Assembly: GCA_947476145.1 (NCBI GenBank)
Contig: CANJPH010000003.1
Location: forward strand, 1 to 64,000
Source: Bacteroidota bacterium
Lineage (GTDB): Bacteria > Bacteroidota > Bacteroidia > Chitinophagales > Chitinophagaceae
Direction: 5' to 3'
Length of the DNA stretch: 64,000 bases
Below the pieces are notes generated by a model. The model made no database searches. It was not told the DNA's origin and saw only the letters and a program-made list of their open reading frames with translations. Positions 35,373-45,563 of the stretch are shown piece after piece (within the stretch, counting starts at the first letter, position 1; every line of letters begins with the position of its first letter). Position numbers and translations under genes: made by a program.

Positions 35373-36659
35373 CTAGGATTCAAATTCGTACCCGATGTCC
35401 CTTCTAAAATACATACCCTCAAACTGAATGTTGGAGAGTGCATTTTGGGCAATTTCCACGGCCTCTTTAAGGGTATTCCCCTGTGCAGTAGCAGTTAACA
35501 CACGACCTCCTTTTGTAACAATGGCATTGTCCTTAAACCCAGTACCAGCTTGGAATACAATTACTCCAGGTACATTTGCACTTTCGCTTAAACCTTGTAT
35601 TGTAAAGTCTTTTTGATAGTTTCCTGGATACCCTCCACTTACCGCCATGACAGTTGCAAAAGCAGCAGTTTGATATTCGATATTTACGTCTTGTAAAGTG
35701 CCATTATCTGCCGCGGCTAACAAGCTCACTAAATCGGTTTGTAAACGGGGTAGAATTACTTCGGTTTCAGGATCGCCTAAACGACAATTATATTCAATTA
35801 CATAGGGTTCGCCTTCACAATTCATCAATCCAAAAAATACAAATCCCTTGTAAACTAGGTTTTCGGACTGAATGCCTTGAATCGTAGGCTTAATAATACG
35901 CGCTTCTACCTTTTGCATAAAGTTTTTATCCATAAAGGGCACAGGACTCACACAACCCATACCCCCAGTATTTAAACCCGTATCTCCTTCCCCAATCCTT
36001 TTGTAATCCTTGGCATGTCCTATAATTTGATACGATTGTCCGTCGGTTAATGCAAAAACACTCACTTCAATTCCTTCTAAAAACTGCTCTATCACTACTT
36101 TGGAGCTGGCTTCCCCAAATTGCTTATTTTGAATCATTTCTTCAAAACTAGCAAGGGCCTCTTGGTGAGTAAATGCAATGATAACGCCCTTCCCGGCAGC
36201 AAGTCCGTCTGCTTTTAATACAATAGGTAGCGCATGTGCTTTGATATATTCAACACCTTCCTCATAATTGGCATGGGTAAATTCGGCGTAAGCTGCTGTT
36301 GGAATACCATGTCTTTGCATGAAATGCTTGCTAAAGGCCTTGCTTCCCTCTAATTGTGCAGCCTCAGCAGAAGGTCCAATGACATTAATATGGGCAGTGG
36401 CTTCGTCTTTAGAGAAATAATCAAAAATGCCATTTACCAAAGGATCTTCGGGACCCACCACAATTAAATCAATTGCGTTTTCCAATGCACAATTTTTTAA
36501 GCCTACAAAATCATTTACTTCAATAGCTACATTGGTGCCAATGCTCGCTGTGCCTGGGTTTCCAGGAGCAATAAACAAATTGTCACAGTGATGACTTTGT
36601 GCCATTTTCCAAGCCAACGCATGTTCTCTACCACCACCACCAACAATTAAAATATTCAT
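35373..36659 (-). CDS. purD: Phosphoribosylamine-glycine ligase
   Basis: Second step of purine synthesis: joins glycine to phosphoribosylamine using ATP. 428 residues of the ATP-grasp family: NILIVGGGGREHALAWKM at the start, VGPEDPLVNGI, the ATP-grasp LKADGLAAGKGVIIA, the NTGGMGCVSPVPF loop, and EYNCRLGDPETEVILPRL. There is no fused purM or purN. It is divergent from the peptide transporter gene. Confidence 0.97.
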   Translation of the reverse strand: MNILIVGGGGREHALAWKMAQSHHCDNLFIAPGNPGTASIGTNVAIEVNDFVGLKNCALENAIDLIVVGPEDPLVNGIFDYFSKDEATAHINVIGPSAEAAQLEGSKAFSKHFMQRHGIPTAAYAEFTHANYEEGVEYIKAHALPIVLKADGLAAGKGVIIAFTHQEALASFEEMIQNKQFGEASSKVVIEQFLEGIEVSVFALTDGQSYQIIGHAKDYKRIGEGDTGLNTGGMGCVSPVPFMDKNFMQKVEARIIKPTIQGIQSENLVYKGFVFFGLMNCEGEPYVIEYNCRLGDPETEVILPRLQTDLVSLLAAADNGTLQDVNIEYQTAAFATVMAVSGGYPGNYQKDFTIQGLSESANVPGVIVFQAGTGFKDNAIVTKGGRVLTATAQGNTLKEAVEIAQNALSNIQFEGMYFRRDIGYEFES

Positions 36660-36677
36660 ATCTATAGGTTTGCCCCA

Positions 36678-36685
36678 CGAAAGTA
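36678..36685 (-). promoter_or_regulatory. Possible -7 box TACTTTCG for purD
   Basis: One mismatch to TAnnTTTG on the minus strand, 18 bases before the purD ATG, the distance seen for the exact boxes in this window. Confidence 0.35.
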
Positions 36686-36706
36686 AAATTTATTGAAGGG
36701 ATTTTA

Positions 36707-36714
36707 TTAATTTG
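36707..36714 (+). promoter_or_regulatory. Possible -7 box TTAATTTG for the peptide transporter
   Basis: One mismatch to TAnnTTTG, 22 bases before the ATG at 36737. Confidence 0.35.
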
Positions 36715-36736
36715 GGTCAATTAAATACAATTGAAT

Positions 36737-38239
36737 ATGTCAGCAGTAGCAGAAAAACATCCAAAAGGACTATACGTCTTGTTTGCAACGGAAATGTGGG
36801 AGCGATTTAATTATTATGGTATGCGCGCTATTTTGACCATGTTTTTAATAAAAGCAATGGGGTATTTACAAACCGATGCCTCACAGGTTTATGGAAGTTA
36901 TACCGGCTTAATTTATCTAACACCTTTATTAGGTGGGTATATTGCCGACAGATACTGGGGAAATAAGCGTTCCATTATAGCGGGTGGCTTGGTAATGGCC
37001 ATCGGGGAATTTATCTTGTTTTTTTGTGGTCATTTTTATGAAAACGTTGATATTGCCATGCCCTTATTTTATACAGGTCTTGGATGTATGATTGCAGGAA
37101 ACGGATTTTTTAAGCCCAATATTTCCAGTATGGTGGGTCAGTTGTATAAAAAAGGAGATTCAAAAATAGATGCTGCTTACACGATATTTTATATGGGTAT
37201 TAATACCGGAGGTGCTTTGGGGCCAATTGTATGTGGATTTTTTGGAGATACGGGCAAGAATGGAGATTTCAAATGGGCATTTTTTGCAGGTGGAGTAGCC
37301 ATGTTATTTAGTGTTATCACCCAACTCATTTTTCAGAAAAAATATTTAGTAGATCCAAATGGAGAAGCCATTGGAGAAGTGCCCAAGGGCGCGCCTGCAT
37401 TTTTTCAGAAAATCCCAGTCATGGTTGGCTTTTTATTTTTACTCTCATTATTAACGATTGCTTTAGTGTATATAGATATTAAAGTAGTAAGTTATTTATT
37501 TTGGTTATTGCTAGCTTGTATTTTGTTGATTGCATTTATTATTTTTTCAGATAAAACACTTAGTATCATAGAAAAGAAAAAAGTGGCCGTGTTATTTACG
37601 GTTTCTTTCTTTGTCATTTTCTTTTGGAGTGCATTTGAACAAGCGGGTGCTTCGCTTACCTTCTTTGCTTCAGAAAATACCCAAAGGGATTTAGGGTTTT
37701 ATGTAGTACCTACAAGCTTCTTCCAATCATTGAATTCTATATTTGTTGTGGCCTTGGCCCCATTAGTTGCATGGATTTGGATTAAACTAGGAAAAAGTAA
37801 TAGAGAACCCTCTTCTCCTTTTAAAATGGCCATGGGTTTAATGTTGTTGGCATTGGGTTATTTATGGATTGCAACCGGTGTGAATGGAGTAGGAACGGGG
37901 GTTAAAGTAAGTATGATTTGGTTAATTGGAATGTATATGATGCACACTTTTGGTGAGCTTTGTTTATCACCTATAGGGCTTTCCTTATTTAATAAATTAG
38001 CACCACTTAAATTTTCATCTTTATTAATGGCAGTGTGGTTCACAGCCAATGCATTTGCTAATAAATTAGCAGGTGTGTTTAGTACATTGTATCCAGAAAA
38101 AGGAAAAGTAACTTCATTTGCGGGCTATCAAATAACCAACCTCCATGAATTTTTTATGTTCTTTGTTTTTATGGCGGGTATTGCCTCGCTGATTTTATTT
38201 TTCTTATCAAAAAAATTAAAAGGATTAATGCAGAACTAA
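36737..38239 (+). CDS. POT/PTR-family proton-coupled peptide transporter
   Basis: Imports di- and tripeptides with protons. 500 residues and about fourteen membrane helices, the bacterial POT size. Family motifs: ExxERF in EMWERFNYYGMR on helix 1, LGGYIADRYWG after helix 2, and FYMGINTGGALGP on helix 5. The ATG at 36737 is preferred to the TTG at 36731 because the usual sequence starts just before the ExxERF helix. It is convergent with acs, 6 bases apart. Confidence 0.94.
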   Translation: MSAVAEKHPKGLYVLFATEMWERFNYYGMRAILTMFLIKAMGYLQTDASQVYGSYTGLIYLTPLLGGYIADRYWGNKRSIIAGGLVMAIGEFILFFCGHFYENVDIAMPLFYTGLGCMIAGNGFFKPNISSMVGQLYKKGDSKIDAAYTIFYMGINTGGALGPIVCGFFGDTGKNGDFKWAFFAGGVAMLFSVITQLIFQKKYLVDPNGEAIGEVPKGAPAFFQKIPVMVGFLFLLSLLTIALVYIDIKVVSYLFWLLLACILLIAFIIFSDKTLSIIEKKKVAVLFTVSFFVIFFWSAFEQAGASLTFFASENTQRDLGFYVVPTSFFQSLNSIFVVALAPLVAWIWIKLGKSNREPSSPFKMAMGLMLLALGYLWIATGVNGVGTGVKVSMIWLIGMYMMHTFGELCLSPIGLSLFNKLAPLKFSSLLMAVWFTANAFANKLAGVFSTLYPEKGKVTSFAGYQITNLHEFFMFFVFMAGIASLILFFLSKKLKGLMQN

Positions 38240-38245
38240 TTTTTG

Positions 38246-40183
38246 TTACAACATGCCTTTTACAATTTCATCCACAACGCCTGGATCAAGAAGTGTTGAA
38301 GTGTCACCCAAATTACTGGTTTCCCCTTCGGCTATTTTTCTTAATATACGACGCATGATTTTTCCAGAACGGGTTTTTGGTAAACCGGAAACAAATTGAA
38401 TTTTATCTGGTTTTGCAATGGGTCCAATAATTCTTGTTACCGTTTGCAAAATATCTTTTTTGACCATATCATTGGTGCCATGCGTGTCTTGTCCATGTGA
38501 GCCGGTATAAATAACATAAGCATAAATACCCTGACCTTTAATATCATGCGGATAACCTACCACTGCACTTTCTACAACCCCTGCGTGCATGTTAATGGCA
38601 TTCTCTACTTCGGCCGTTCCAATTCGGTGTCCACTTACATTTAATACATCGTCTACACGACCAGTAATTCTAAATTGTCCTTCCTCATTTCTTAATGCAC
38701 CATCCCCAGTGAAATATAAATTTTCATAAGTGGCAAAATAATTGGTACGGCATCTTTCATGATCACCATAAGTAGTTCTTAAAATAGCAGGCCATGGCTG
38801 TGTAATACATAAATTACCTCGATACAAACCCTCTTCTTTTTCTGTGACTTCTTCTCCTTTGTCGTCTACTAAAATGGCCTTCACGCCTGGCATGGGATAG
38901 GTTGCCCATCCTGGTTTACCTGGCGTAATACCTGCCATATTTGAAATCATAACTCCGCCGGTTTCTGTCTGCCACCAAGTATCTACAATAGGACATTTCT
39001 TTTTTCCGATATGTTCGTCATACCAATGCCATGCTTCTTCGTTGATGGGTTCACCCACCGTTCCTAAAATTTTTAAACTACTTAAGTCGTGATCTTTAAC
39101 CGGGCCTAATCCAAAACCCATTAAGGAACGAATAGCAGTAGGTGCCGTGTATAAAATATTTACTTTAAACTTGTCAATGATGTCCCAAAAACGACCCGCA
39201 TCAGGAAAAGTAGGAATGCCTTCAAACATTAAGGAAGTGCCGCCTGCACTTAATGGTCCGTATACAATATAACTATGTCCTGTAATCCAACCAATGTCGG
39301 CAGTACAAAAGAAAATATCCTGTGGTTGGTATTGAAAAACATTTACAAAAGTATAGTTCGTATATACCATGTAGCCTGCAACACTATGCACTACTCCTTT
39401 TGGTTTACCAGTAGAGCCCGAAGTGTATAATATAAATAAAGGATCTTCGGCATCCATTGCAACAGGCGCTACCAATGGCAAAGCTTGGGTTTCTACTTTT
39501 TTAATTTCATCCTCCCACCATATATCTCGTCCTTTTAACATAGACACAGGGGTTCTGGTTCTGGTACAAACAATCACACGCTTAACCGTTTTAATTCCAA
39601 TTAACGCATCATCAATGACGGATTTTAATGGAATGTCTTTGGCACCTCTATATGCGCCATCGCAGGTAATAATATATTCAGCCTTTGCATCTTCTAAACG
39701 ATCTGCAATACTTTGTGCGCTAAATCCACCAAAAATTACACTATGAATAGCGCCAATACGCGCACAAGCCAATACTGCAATAGCAAGCTCGGGTATCATA
39801 CCCATGTAAATACAAACACGATCTCCTTTTTTCACTCCATTATTTAAAAGTACTTGTGCAAATTGACAAACTTTTAAATGCAATTGTTTGTATGTAATGA
39901 TTCGATGATGTTCTTCGGGATCATTCGGTTCCCAAATCATAGCAGGGGTGTCTCCATTTTTTTCTAAATGTCTATCCAAACAATTTTCGGTAATATTTAA
40001 TTTTCCTCCTTTAAACCACTCCATTTTAGGATCCTTAAAATTCCAGTCTAATGTTTTATCCCATTTTTTTTGCCAAGTAAATGTTTCCGCAATTTCATTC
40101 CAAAACAATTCGGGCGTATCAATACTTTTTTGGTAGGCCTCGTGATACTGTTCCAGGCTTTTAATTTGATAAGGGTAGCTCAT
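38246..40183 (-). CDS. acs: Acetyl-CoA synthetase
   Basis: Makes acetyl-CoA from acetate, ATP and CoA. 645 residues, the normal Acs length. The adenylate-forming motifs are complete: FILYTSGSTGKPKGVVHS, DTWWQTETGG and YFTGDGALRNEEGQF. The C-terminal PKTRSGKIMRRILRKIA carries the regulatory, acetylatable Lys. I chose the ATG at 40183 (MSYPYQIKSLEQY); the upstream ATG at 40210 lies inside a TAAATTTG promoter box. It is divergent from the MHS-type transporter, which may carry an organic acid. Confidence 0.97.
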   Translation of the reverse strand: MSYPYQIKSLEQYHEAYQKSIDTPELFWNEIAETFTWQKKWDKTLDWNFKDPKMEWFKGGKLNITENCLDRHLEKNGDTPAMIWEPNDPEEHHRIITYKQLHLKVCQFAQVLLNNGVKKGDRVCIYMGMIPELAIAVLACARIGAIHSVIFGGFSAQSIADRLEDAKAEYIITCDGAYRGAKDIPLKSVIDDALIGIKTVKRVIVCTRTRTPVSMLKGRDIWWEDEIKKVETQALPLVAPVAMDAEDPLFILYTSGSTGKPKGVVHSVAGYMVYTNYTFVNVFQYQPQDIFFCTADIGWITGHSYIVYGPLSAGGTSLMFEGIPTFPDAGRFWDIIDKFKVNILYTAPTAIRSLMGFGLGPVKDHDLSSLKILGTVGEPINEEAWHWYDEHIGKKKCPIVDTWWQTETGGVMISNMAGITPGKPGWATYPMPGVKAILVDDKGEEVTEKEEGLYRGNLCITQPWPAILRTTYGDHERCRTNYFATYENLYFTGDGALRNEEGQFRITGRVDDVLNVSGHRIGTAEVENAINMHAGVVESAVVGYPHDIKGQGIYAYVIYTGSHGQDTHGTNDMVKKDILQTVTRIIGPIAKPDKIQFVSGLPKTRSGKIMRRILRKIAEGETSNLGDTSTLLDPGVVDEIVKGML

Positions 40184-40207
40184 AGGTAATCGTATAAATA
40201 GATGTAT

Positions 40208-40215
40208 CAAATTTA
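40208..40215 (-). promoter_or_regulatory. Bacteroidota -7 box TAAATTTG for acs
   Basis: Exact TAnnTTTG match on the minus strand, 24 bases before the ATG at 40183. It excludes the start at 40210. Confidence 0.55.
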
Positions 40216-40268
40216 CATTTTTTACGCATAAATATTTAACTTGAATGATAACTGGAAAAACGATTGCT

Positions 40269-41873
40269 ATGAATGCGGAAAAAAAACAAAGTAGTATTGC
40301 TTTTGTGATAGGGGCATCCTCGGTGGGGACCTTAATTGAATGGTATGATTTTTACATTTTTGGAATGCTGGCTACCATTTTATCTAAACAATTTTTTCCT
40401 GCAGAAGCAGGCACAGCTGCACTTTTAAGCACTTTGGCCATTTTTGCAGCAGGTTTTATTGTACGACCCTTTGGAGCTTTGGTCTTTGGACGTTTAGGAG
40501 ACTTAATAGGACGTAAACATACTTTTTTACTGACATTGGTCATCATGGGCGGTTCTACCTTTGCCATTGGGTTGGTTCCAAGTTATAATACCATTGGATG
40601 GGCCGCACCCATTATTGTACTTATTTTAAGATTATTACAAGGATTAGCGTTGGGAGGCGAGTACGGCGGTGCAGCCACTTATGTTGCCGAGCATGCACCT
40701 GCGGGTCAACGCGGATTTTGGACTTCCTGGATTCAGACCACTGCGACCCTTGGTTTATTTTTAGCCTTAGGGGTGATTATATTAATACGTTCTAATCAAG
40801 GTGTAGAAAAGTTTAGTGCAGAGTGGGGTGGATGGAGATATCCATTTTGGATTTCTATTTTATTAGTGGGGGTTTCAGTTTTAATTAGAATGCGCATGAG
40901 TGAATCGCCCATGTTTTCTAAATTAAAATCGGAAGGAAAAACATCGGTGAATCCTTTAAAGGAAAGCTTTGGACATAAAGGAAATTTTAAAATGGTTTTG
41001 TTGGCCTTATTTGGAGCGGTAATGGGTCAGGGCGTAGTATGGTACACCGGTCAATTTTATGCGCAAAGTTTTATTGAAACCGTTTGTAAAATAGATTTTA
41101 TACAGTCTCGTAATATCATGTTGGTAGCCATATTAATGGCAACGCCTTGTTTTGTTTTATTTGGATGGCTCAGTGATAAGGTAGGACGTAAATGGATTAT
41201 GTTATTAGGAATGCTTTTGGCGATTCTTACGTATCGTCCTATCTATAAAGAATTTATTTCCATTACTGCTGCAAACAACAGAACGCAAATTGTGGATTAC
41301 CGTCTTACGAAAGCTGGTCCATTGATGCCTTTGGTTGATGCCAAGGATAAACATAAAATGTATATTCGACAAGTCATCGATACTGTTTATTTAGACGGGT
41401 CCCATTTTAAATATACCACAACAGATACACTTATTGGGTATAACGAACTAGGTGTGAACAGGCCTATTAATTTAATAAATCCAACGCTGATAAAATACAA
41501 ATCACCCAAGCCGAATGTGGTGATTGAAAAAACAATGGGTAAGTCGGCCACCTGGGATATGATATGGCTCATTTTTATTCAGATTGTTTATGTAACCATG
41601 GTATATGGACCTATTGCAGCATTTTTAGTAGAGATGTTTCCAACTAAAATCAGGTATACCTCTATGTCACTTCCTTATCATATTGGCAATGGTGTTTTTG
41701 GTGGGTTGGTTCCTTTCTTGGGAACCTTAATTGTAGAGTTTACAAAAACGAGTACCAACCCAGGAGGAGATGTGTTGGCGGGATTGTGGTATCCAATTGG
41801 AGTGGCGAGTGTATGTTTAATGATTGGGGCCATTTATCTTACCAATAAGTTGGATAAAAATGTAATGGATTAA
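40269..41873 (+). CDS. MHS-family major facilitator transporter with a large central insertion
   Basis: About 534 residues, twelve membrane helices. Metabolite:H+ symporter features: SSVGTLIEWYDFYIFG on helix 1, motif A GRLGDLIGRKHTF, LQGLALGGEYGGAATYVAEH, and the second motif A GWLSDKVGRKWIML. Between helices 9 and 10 sits a hydrophilic stretch of about 90 residues (about 325-415) not found in ProP-size members; it lacks any domain I recognise. Substrates of the family include organic acids and osmolytes. Two starts fit (40245 and 40269); the second gives the more typical short N-terminus. Confidence 0.9.
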   Translation: MNAEKKQSSIAFVIGASSVGTLIEWYDFYIFGMLATILSKQFFPAEAGTAALLSTLAIFAAGFIVRPFGALVFGRLGDLIGRKHTFLLTLVIMGGSTFAIGLVPSYNTIGWAAPIIVLILRLLQGLALGGEYGGAATYVAEHAPAGQRGFWTSWIQTTATLGLFLALGVIILIRSNQGVEKFSAEWGGWRYPFWISILLVGVSVLIRMRMSESPMFSKLKSEGKTSVNPLKESFGHKGNFKMVLLALFGAVMGQGVVWYTGQFYAQSFIETVCKIDFIQSRNIMLVAILMATPCFVLFGWLSDKVGRKWIMLLGMLLAILTYRPIYKEFISITAANNRTQIVDYRLTKAGPLMPLVDAKDKHKMYIRQVIDTVYLDGSHFKYTTTDTLIGYNELGVNRPINLINPTLIKYKSPKPNVVIEKTMGKSATWDMIWLIFIQIVYVTMVYGPIAAFLVEMFPTKIRYTSMSLPYHIGNGVFGGLVPFLGTLIVEFTKTSTNPGGDVLAGLWYPIGVASVCLMIGAIYLTNKLDKNVMD

Positions 41874-41891
41874 TTAATAAAAATATTTTGT

Positions 41892-42146
41892 ATGAATCGT
41901 ATAAAAAAAATATTAGGATATGTTTGGATGCTTTTAGCACCAGCCATTATTTGTTTTTTAATGTATGAAGCTTATGTTAAAATTGGTAATGCAAAGCCTG
42001 CCGAAAAAGCCAATACCATTTTGCAATGGGTTATCATATTAGTCATTTTTATGCCTATTAGTATTGGGTTTTTCATTTTTGGGAAATATGCTGCCGCCAA
42101 TGAATATGCCCATTTGCCCGAGACCTCGGATGAACTTAACGACTAG
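41892..42146 (+). CDS. Small membrane protein, DUF6814-like
   Basis: 84 residues with two membrane helices (about 8-26 and 44-66) and a short acidic tail. It looks like the small protein that often follows MHS transporters in Bacteroidota (DUF6814). It lies 18 bases after the transporter in the same direction, so probably one transcript; an accessory role to the transporter is inference. No catalytic residues are evident. Confidence 0.8.
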   Translation: MNRIKKILGYVWMLLAPAIICFLMYEAYVKIGNAKPAEKANTILQWVIILVIFMPISIGFFIFGKYAAANEYAHLPETSDELND

Positions 42147-42183
42147 AAAGTGGTTATGTAACATTAGTTAAGTATTTTTGAAT

Positions 42184-43083
42184 ATGGCACTGATTGTAAA
42201 TGGACTTTCTAAAAAATATGAAGCACAGCTAGCTGTTGATAATTTATCTTTCACCATTGAAAAAGGATCGGTGGTTGGTTTTTTAGGGCCCAATGGTGCA
42301 GGTAAAAGTACCACCCTTAAAATGATTGCTGGTTTTTTAGCACCGGATGCAGGAGAAGTAATTTTAAATGGAATCTCCAATCAAAAAGACCCCATTGCAT
42401 TTAAAAAATTAATTGGGTATTTGCCAGAATCTAATCCTTTGTACGAGGAAATGTATGTAAAGGAATACTTTTCCTTTTTAGCAGACATTCATAAAATCCA
42501 ACAGCCCACAAAACGCATACAGGAAGTAATTTTGCAAACGGGATTAACCCCCATGCAGCACAAAAAAATAGGTGCATTATCAAAAGGGTTTAAACAAAGA
42601 GTAGGTATTGCTGCTGCAATTATTCATCAACCTGCATTGATATTATTGGATGAGCCTACCTCGGGCTTGGATCCCAATCAATTAACTGAGATTAGAAATT
42701 TGATACAACAGTTAAGTAAAGAGGCTATTGTATTATTCTCTACACATATCTTACAAGAAGTAACTGCAATTTGCTCAAGTGTGATGGTATTGCATCAATC
42801 TAAATTAGTTGCCAATACATCTATTGATCAATTACGCAAGCCAACAGAACCTTCGGTTCGCGTTGTTTTTGAAGAGGATATCACACCCCATTTATCGGAT
42901 CCTTTTTTCCAAAAACTTAACTATGAGCAGGTAGACAAACGTACGTTAGTCATAAAGTCCACTGATGAGCAGGGTGTTAAGAAAAGCATTCTTAATTTTG
43001 CTTTAGATAAGGGCTTAAATATCCAAACATTGCATACACAGGAAGCGAGTTTGGAAGAAATTTTCAAATTGCTTACGCATTAA
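42184..43083 (+). CDS. ABC transporter ATP-binding protein, GldA-like
   Basis: 299 residues. Nucleotide-binding domain with Walker A GPNGAGKST, signature-region LSKGFKQRVGIA, Walker B LILLDEPTSGLDP and the switch His in STHIL. A C-terminal regulatory extension (about 220-299) follows, as in GldA, the ATPase of the GldAFG transporter linked to gliding. No permease (gldF) or substrate-binding (gldG) gene lies next to it, so a GldA name is only a likeness. The ATG at 42184 gives MALIVNGLSKKY; the TTG at 42178 would add two residues. Confidence 0.88.
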   Translation: MALIVNGLSKKYEAQLAVDNLSFTIEKGSVVGFLGPNGAGKSTTLKMIAGFLAPDAGEVILNGISNQKDPIAFKKLIGYLPESNPLYEEMYVKEYFSFLADIHKIQQPTKRIQEVILQTGLTPMQHKKIGALSKGFKQRVGIAAAIIHQPALILLDEPTSGLDPNQLTEIRNLIQQLSKEAIVLFSTHILQEVTAICSSVMVLHQSKLVANTSIDQLRKPTEPSVRVVFEEDITPHLSDPFFQKLNYEQVDKRTLVIKSTDEQGVKKSILNFALDKGLNIQTLHTQEASLEEIFKLLTH

Positions 43084-43129
43084 AAAAAATGGGTGTAAAT
43101 TGCGTTCGGAAAAGACATCCATTCATTAG

Positions 43130-44443
<1,314 letters not shown>

Positions 44444-44462
44444 TTGAGTTGAAACGATAGTT

Positions 44463-44492
44463 AAAGGCGCCGAGTAATCGGGGCCTTTTTTC
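44463..44492 (+). terminator. Terminator after eno
   Basis: Stem AAAGGC-G-CCGA / TCGG-G-GCCTTT with one mismatch, followed by a run of T. Confidence 0.78.
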
Positions 44493-44517
44493 TTTTTGAG
44501 TATTAGCGGAACTATAT

Positions 44518-44525
44518 TAATTTTA
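44518..44525 (+). promoter_or_regulatory. Possible -7 box TAATTTTA for the divIC-nth pair
   Basis: One mismatch to TAnnTTTG, 16 bases before the ATG at 44542 and after the eno terminator. Confidence 0.35.
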
Positions 44526-44541
44526 CTTCAATCTAATACAT

Positions 44542-44871
44542 ATGCAAGCTTTAAGGAAGATACTCCCCATTTTAATTAATCGCTACTTTTTAGTGTCGGT
44601 TGGTTTTATCGTATGGATGTTATTTTTTGATCAACGTGATTATTTTCAACAAAAAGCGAGCGGCGAAGAATTAAAAAAACTAGAAACTTCTACTAAGTAT
44701 TATAACGATGAAATCAATAATACAAAAAGTCAATTAAATAATTTACAAAATAGTGGGACTTCTATTGAGAAGTTTGCCAGAGAAAGATATTTATTAAAAA
44801 GAGAAGGGGAAGAGGTTTATATTTTTGAAGATACAAGTTCTAAAAAAGCCACTACGGAAGAAAAGAAATGA
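44542..44871 (+). CDS. FtsB/DivIC-like septum formation initiator
   Basis: Small bitopic division protein that joins the FtsQ-FtsL complex. 109 residues: one membrane helix (about 12-28), a coiled coil (about 38-75; ETSTKYYNDEINNTKSQLNNLQ), and the FARERYLLKREGEEVYIF end block typical of FtsB/DivIC. Its stop overlaps the ATG of nth by 4 bases (ATGA), so the two are translationally coupled even though they act in different processes. Confidence 0.87.
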   Translation: MQALRKILPILINRYFLVSVGFIVWMLFFDQRDYFQQKASGEELKKLETSTKYYNDEINNTKSQLNNLQNSGTSIEKFARERYLLKREGEEVYIFEDTSSKKATTEEKK

Positions 44872-45512
44872 TAATAAAAGAACGCTATGCTAAAGTGTTG
44901 GAATATTTCCAAACGCATATGCCAGTGGCAGAGACGGAATTAACTTATCAAAATCCATTTGAATTATTAGTAGCCGTTATTTTATCGGCACAGTGCACCG
45001 ATAAGCGCGTAAACTTAACGACACCCAGTATTTTTGAAAAATATCCAACGCCAGAAATAATGGCAAAAGCAAATTTTGAAGATTTATTCCCGTTCATTAA
45101 AAGCATTTCTTATCCTAATAATAAAACCAAGCATTTAATTGGGATGAGTCAATTATTGATGAATGATTTTAATGGGGAAGTGCCTATGACTATTGCGGAA
45201 TTGATAAGGCTACCAGGTGTTGGGCGAAAGACAGCCAATGTAATTACGAGTGTATGGGACAATCAACCCAATATGGCGGTGGATACACATGTAAACAGAG
45301 TAAGTAAAAGATTAGGGCTGGTTCCAATGACCGCAACTACTCCATTGGCAGTAGAAAAAAGTTTAATTAAAAACATTCCAACAGCATTAGTGCATACTGC
45401 TCATCATTGGTTGATACTCCATGGCCGTTATACCTGTATGGCAAGAAGCCCTAAATGCAAAGCTTGTGGTTTGCAAGCATTCTGTAAATACTATGAAAAA
45501 GCATCAAAATAA
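44868..45512 (+). CDS. nth: Endonuclease III
   Basis: DNA glycosylase/AP lyase for oxidised pyrimidines. 214 residues. Helix-hairpin-helix LPGVGRKTANV with catalytic Lys121, catalytic Asp139 in MAVDTHVNR, and a 4Fe-4S cluster of Cys190, Cys197, Cys200, Cys206 (C-x6-C-x2-C-x5-C). All key residues match the E. coli enzyme. The stop codon lies at the edge of the following hairpin terminator. Confidence 0.97.
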   Translation: MIIKERYAKVLEYFQTHMPVAETELTYQNPFELLVAVILSAQCTDKRVNLTTPSIFEKYPTPEIMAKANFEDLFPFIKSISYPNNKTKHLIGMSQLLMNDFNGEVPMTIAELIRLPGVGRKTANVITSVWDNQPNMAVDTHVNRVSKRLGLVPMTATTPLAVEKSLIKNIPTALVHTAHHWLILHGRYTCMARSPKCKACGLQAFCKYYEKASK

Positions 45513-45540
45513 AAAGGGCTCCGAATGGGAGCCCTTTTTA
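45511..45540. terminator. Bidirectional terminator between nth and korA
   Basis: A perfect 12-base stem (AAAAAGGGCTCC and its complement) with a short loop and T-runs on both strands. It serves two convergent genes. Confidence 0.88.
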
Positions 45541-45563
45541 TTTTATCATTGAAGCCTTAGCTT

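Noticed and set aside
42173..42180. TATTTTTG box just before the GldA-like gene
   Set aside because: It ends only 3 bases before the ATG at 42184. All other boxes are 13 or more bases away, so a functional promoter here would need a leaderless transcript. It is probably chance.
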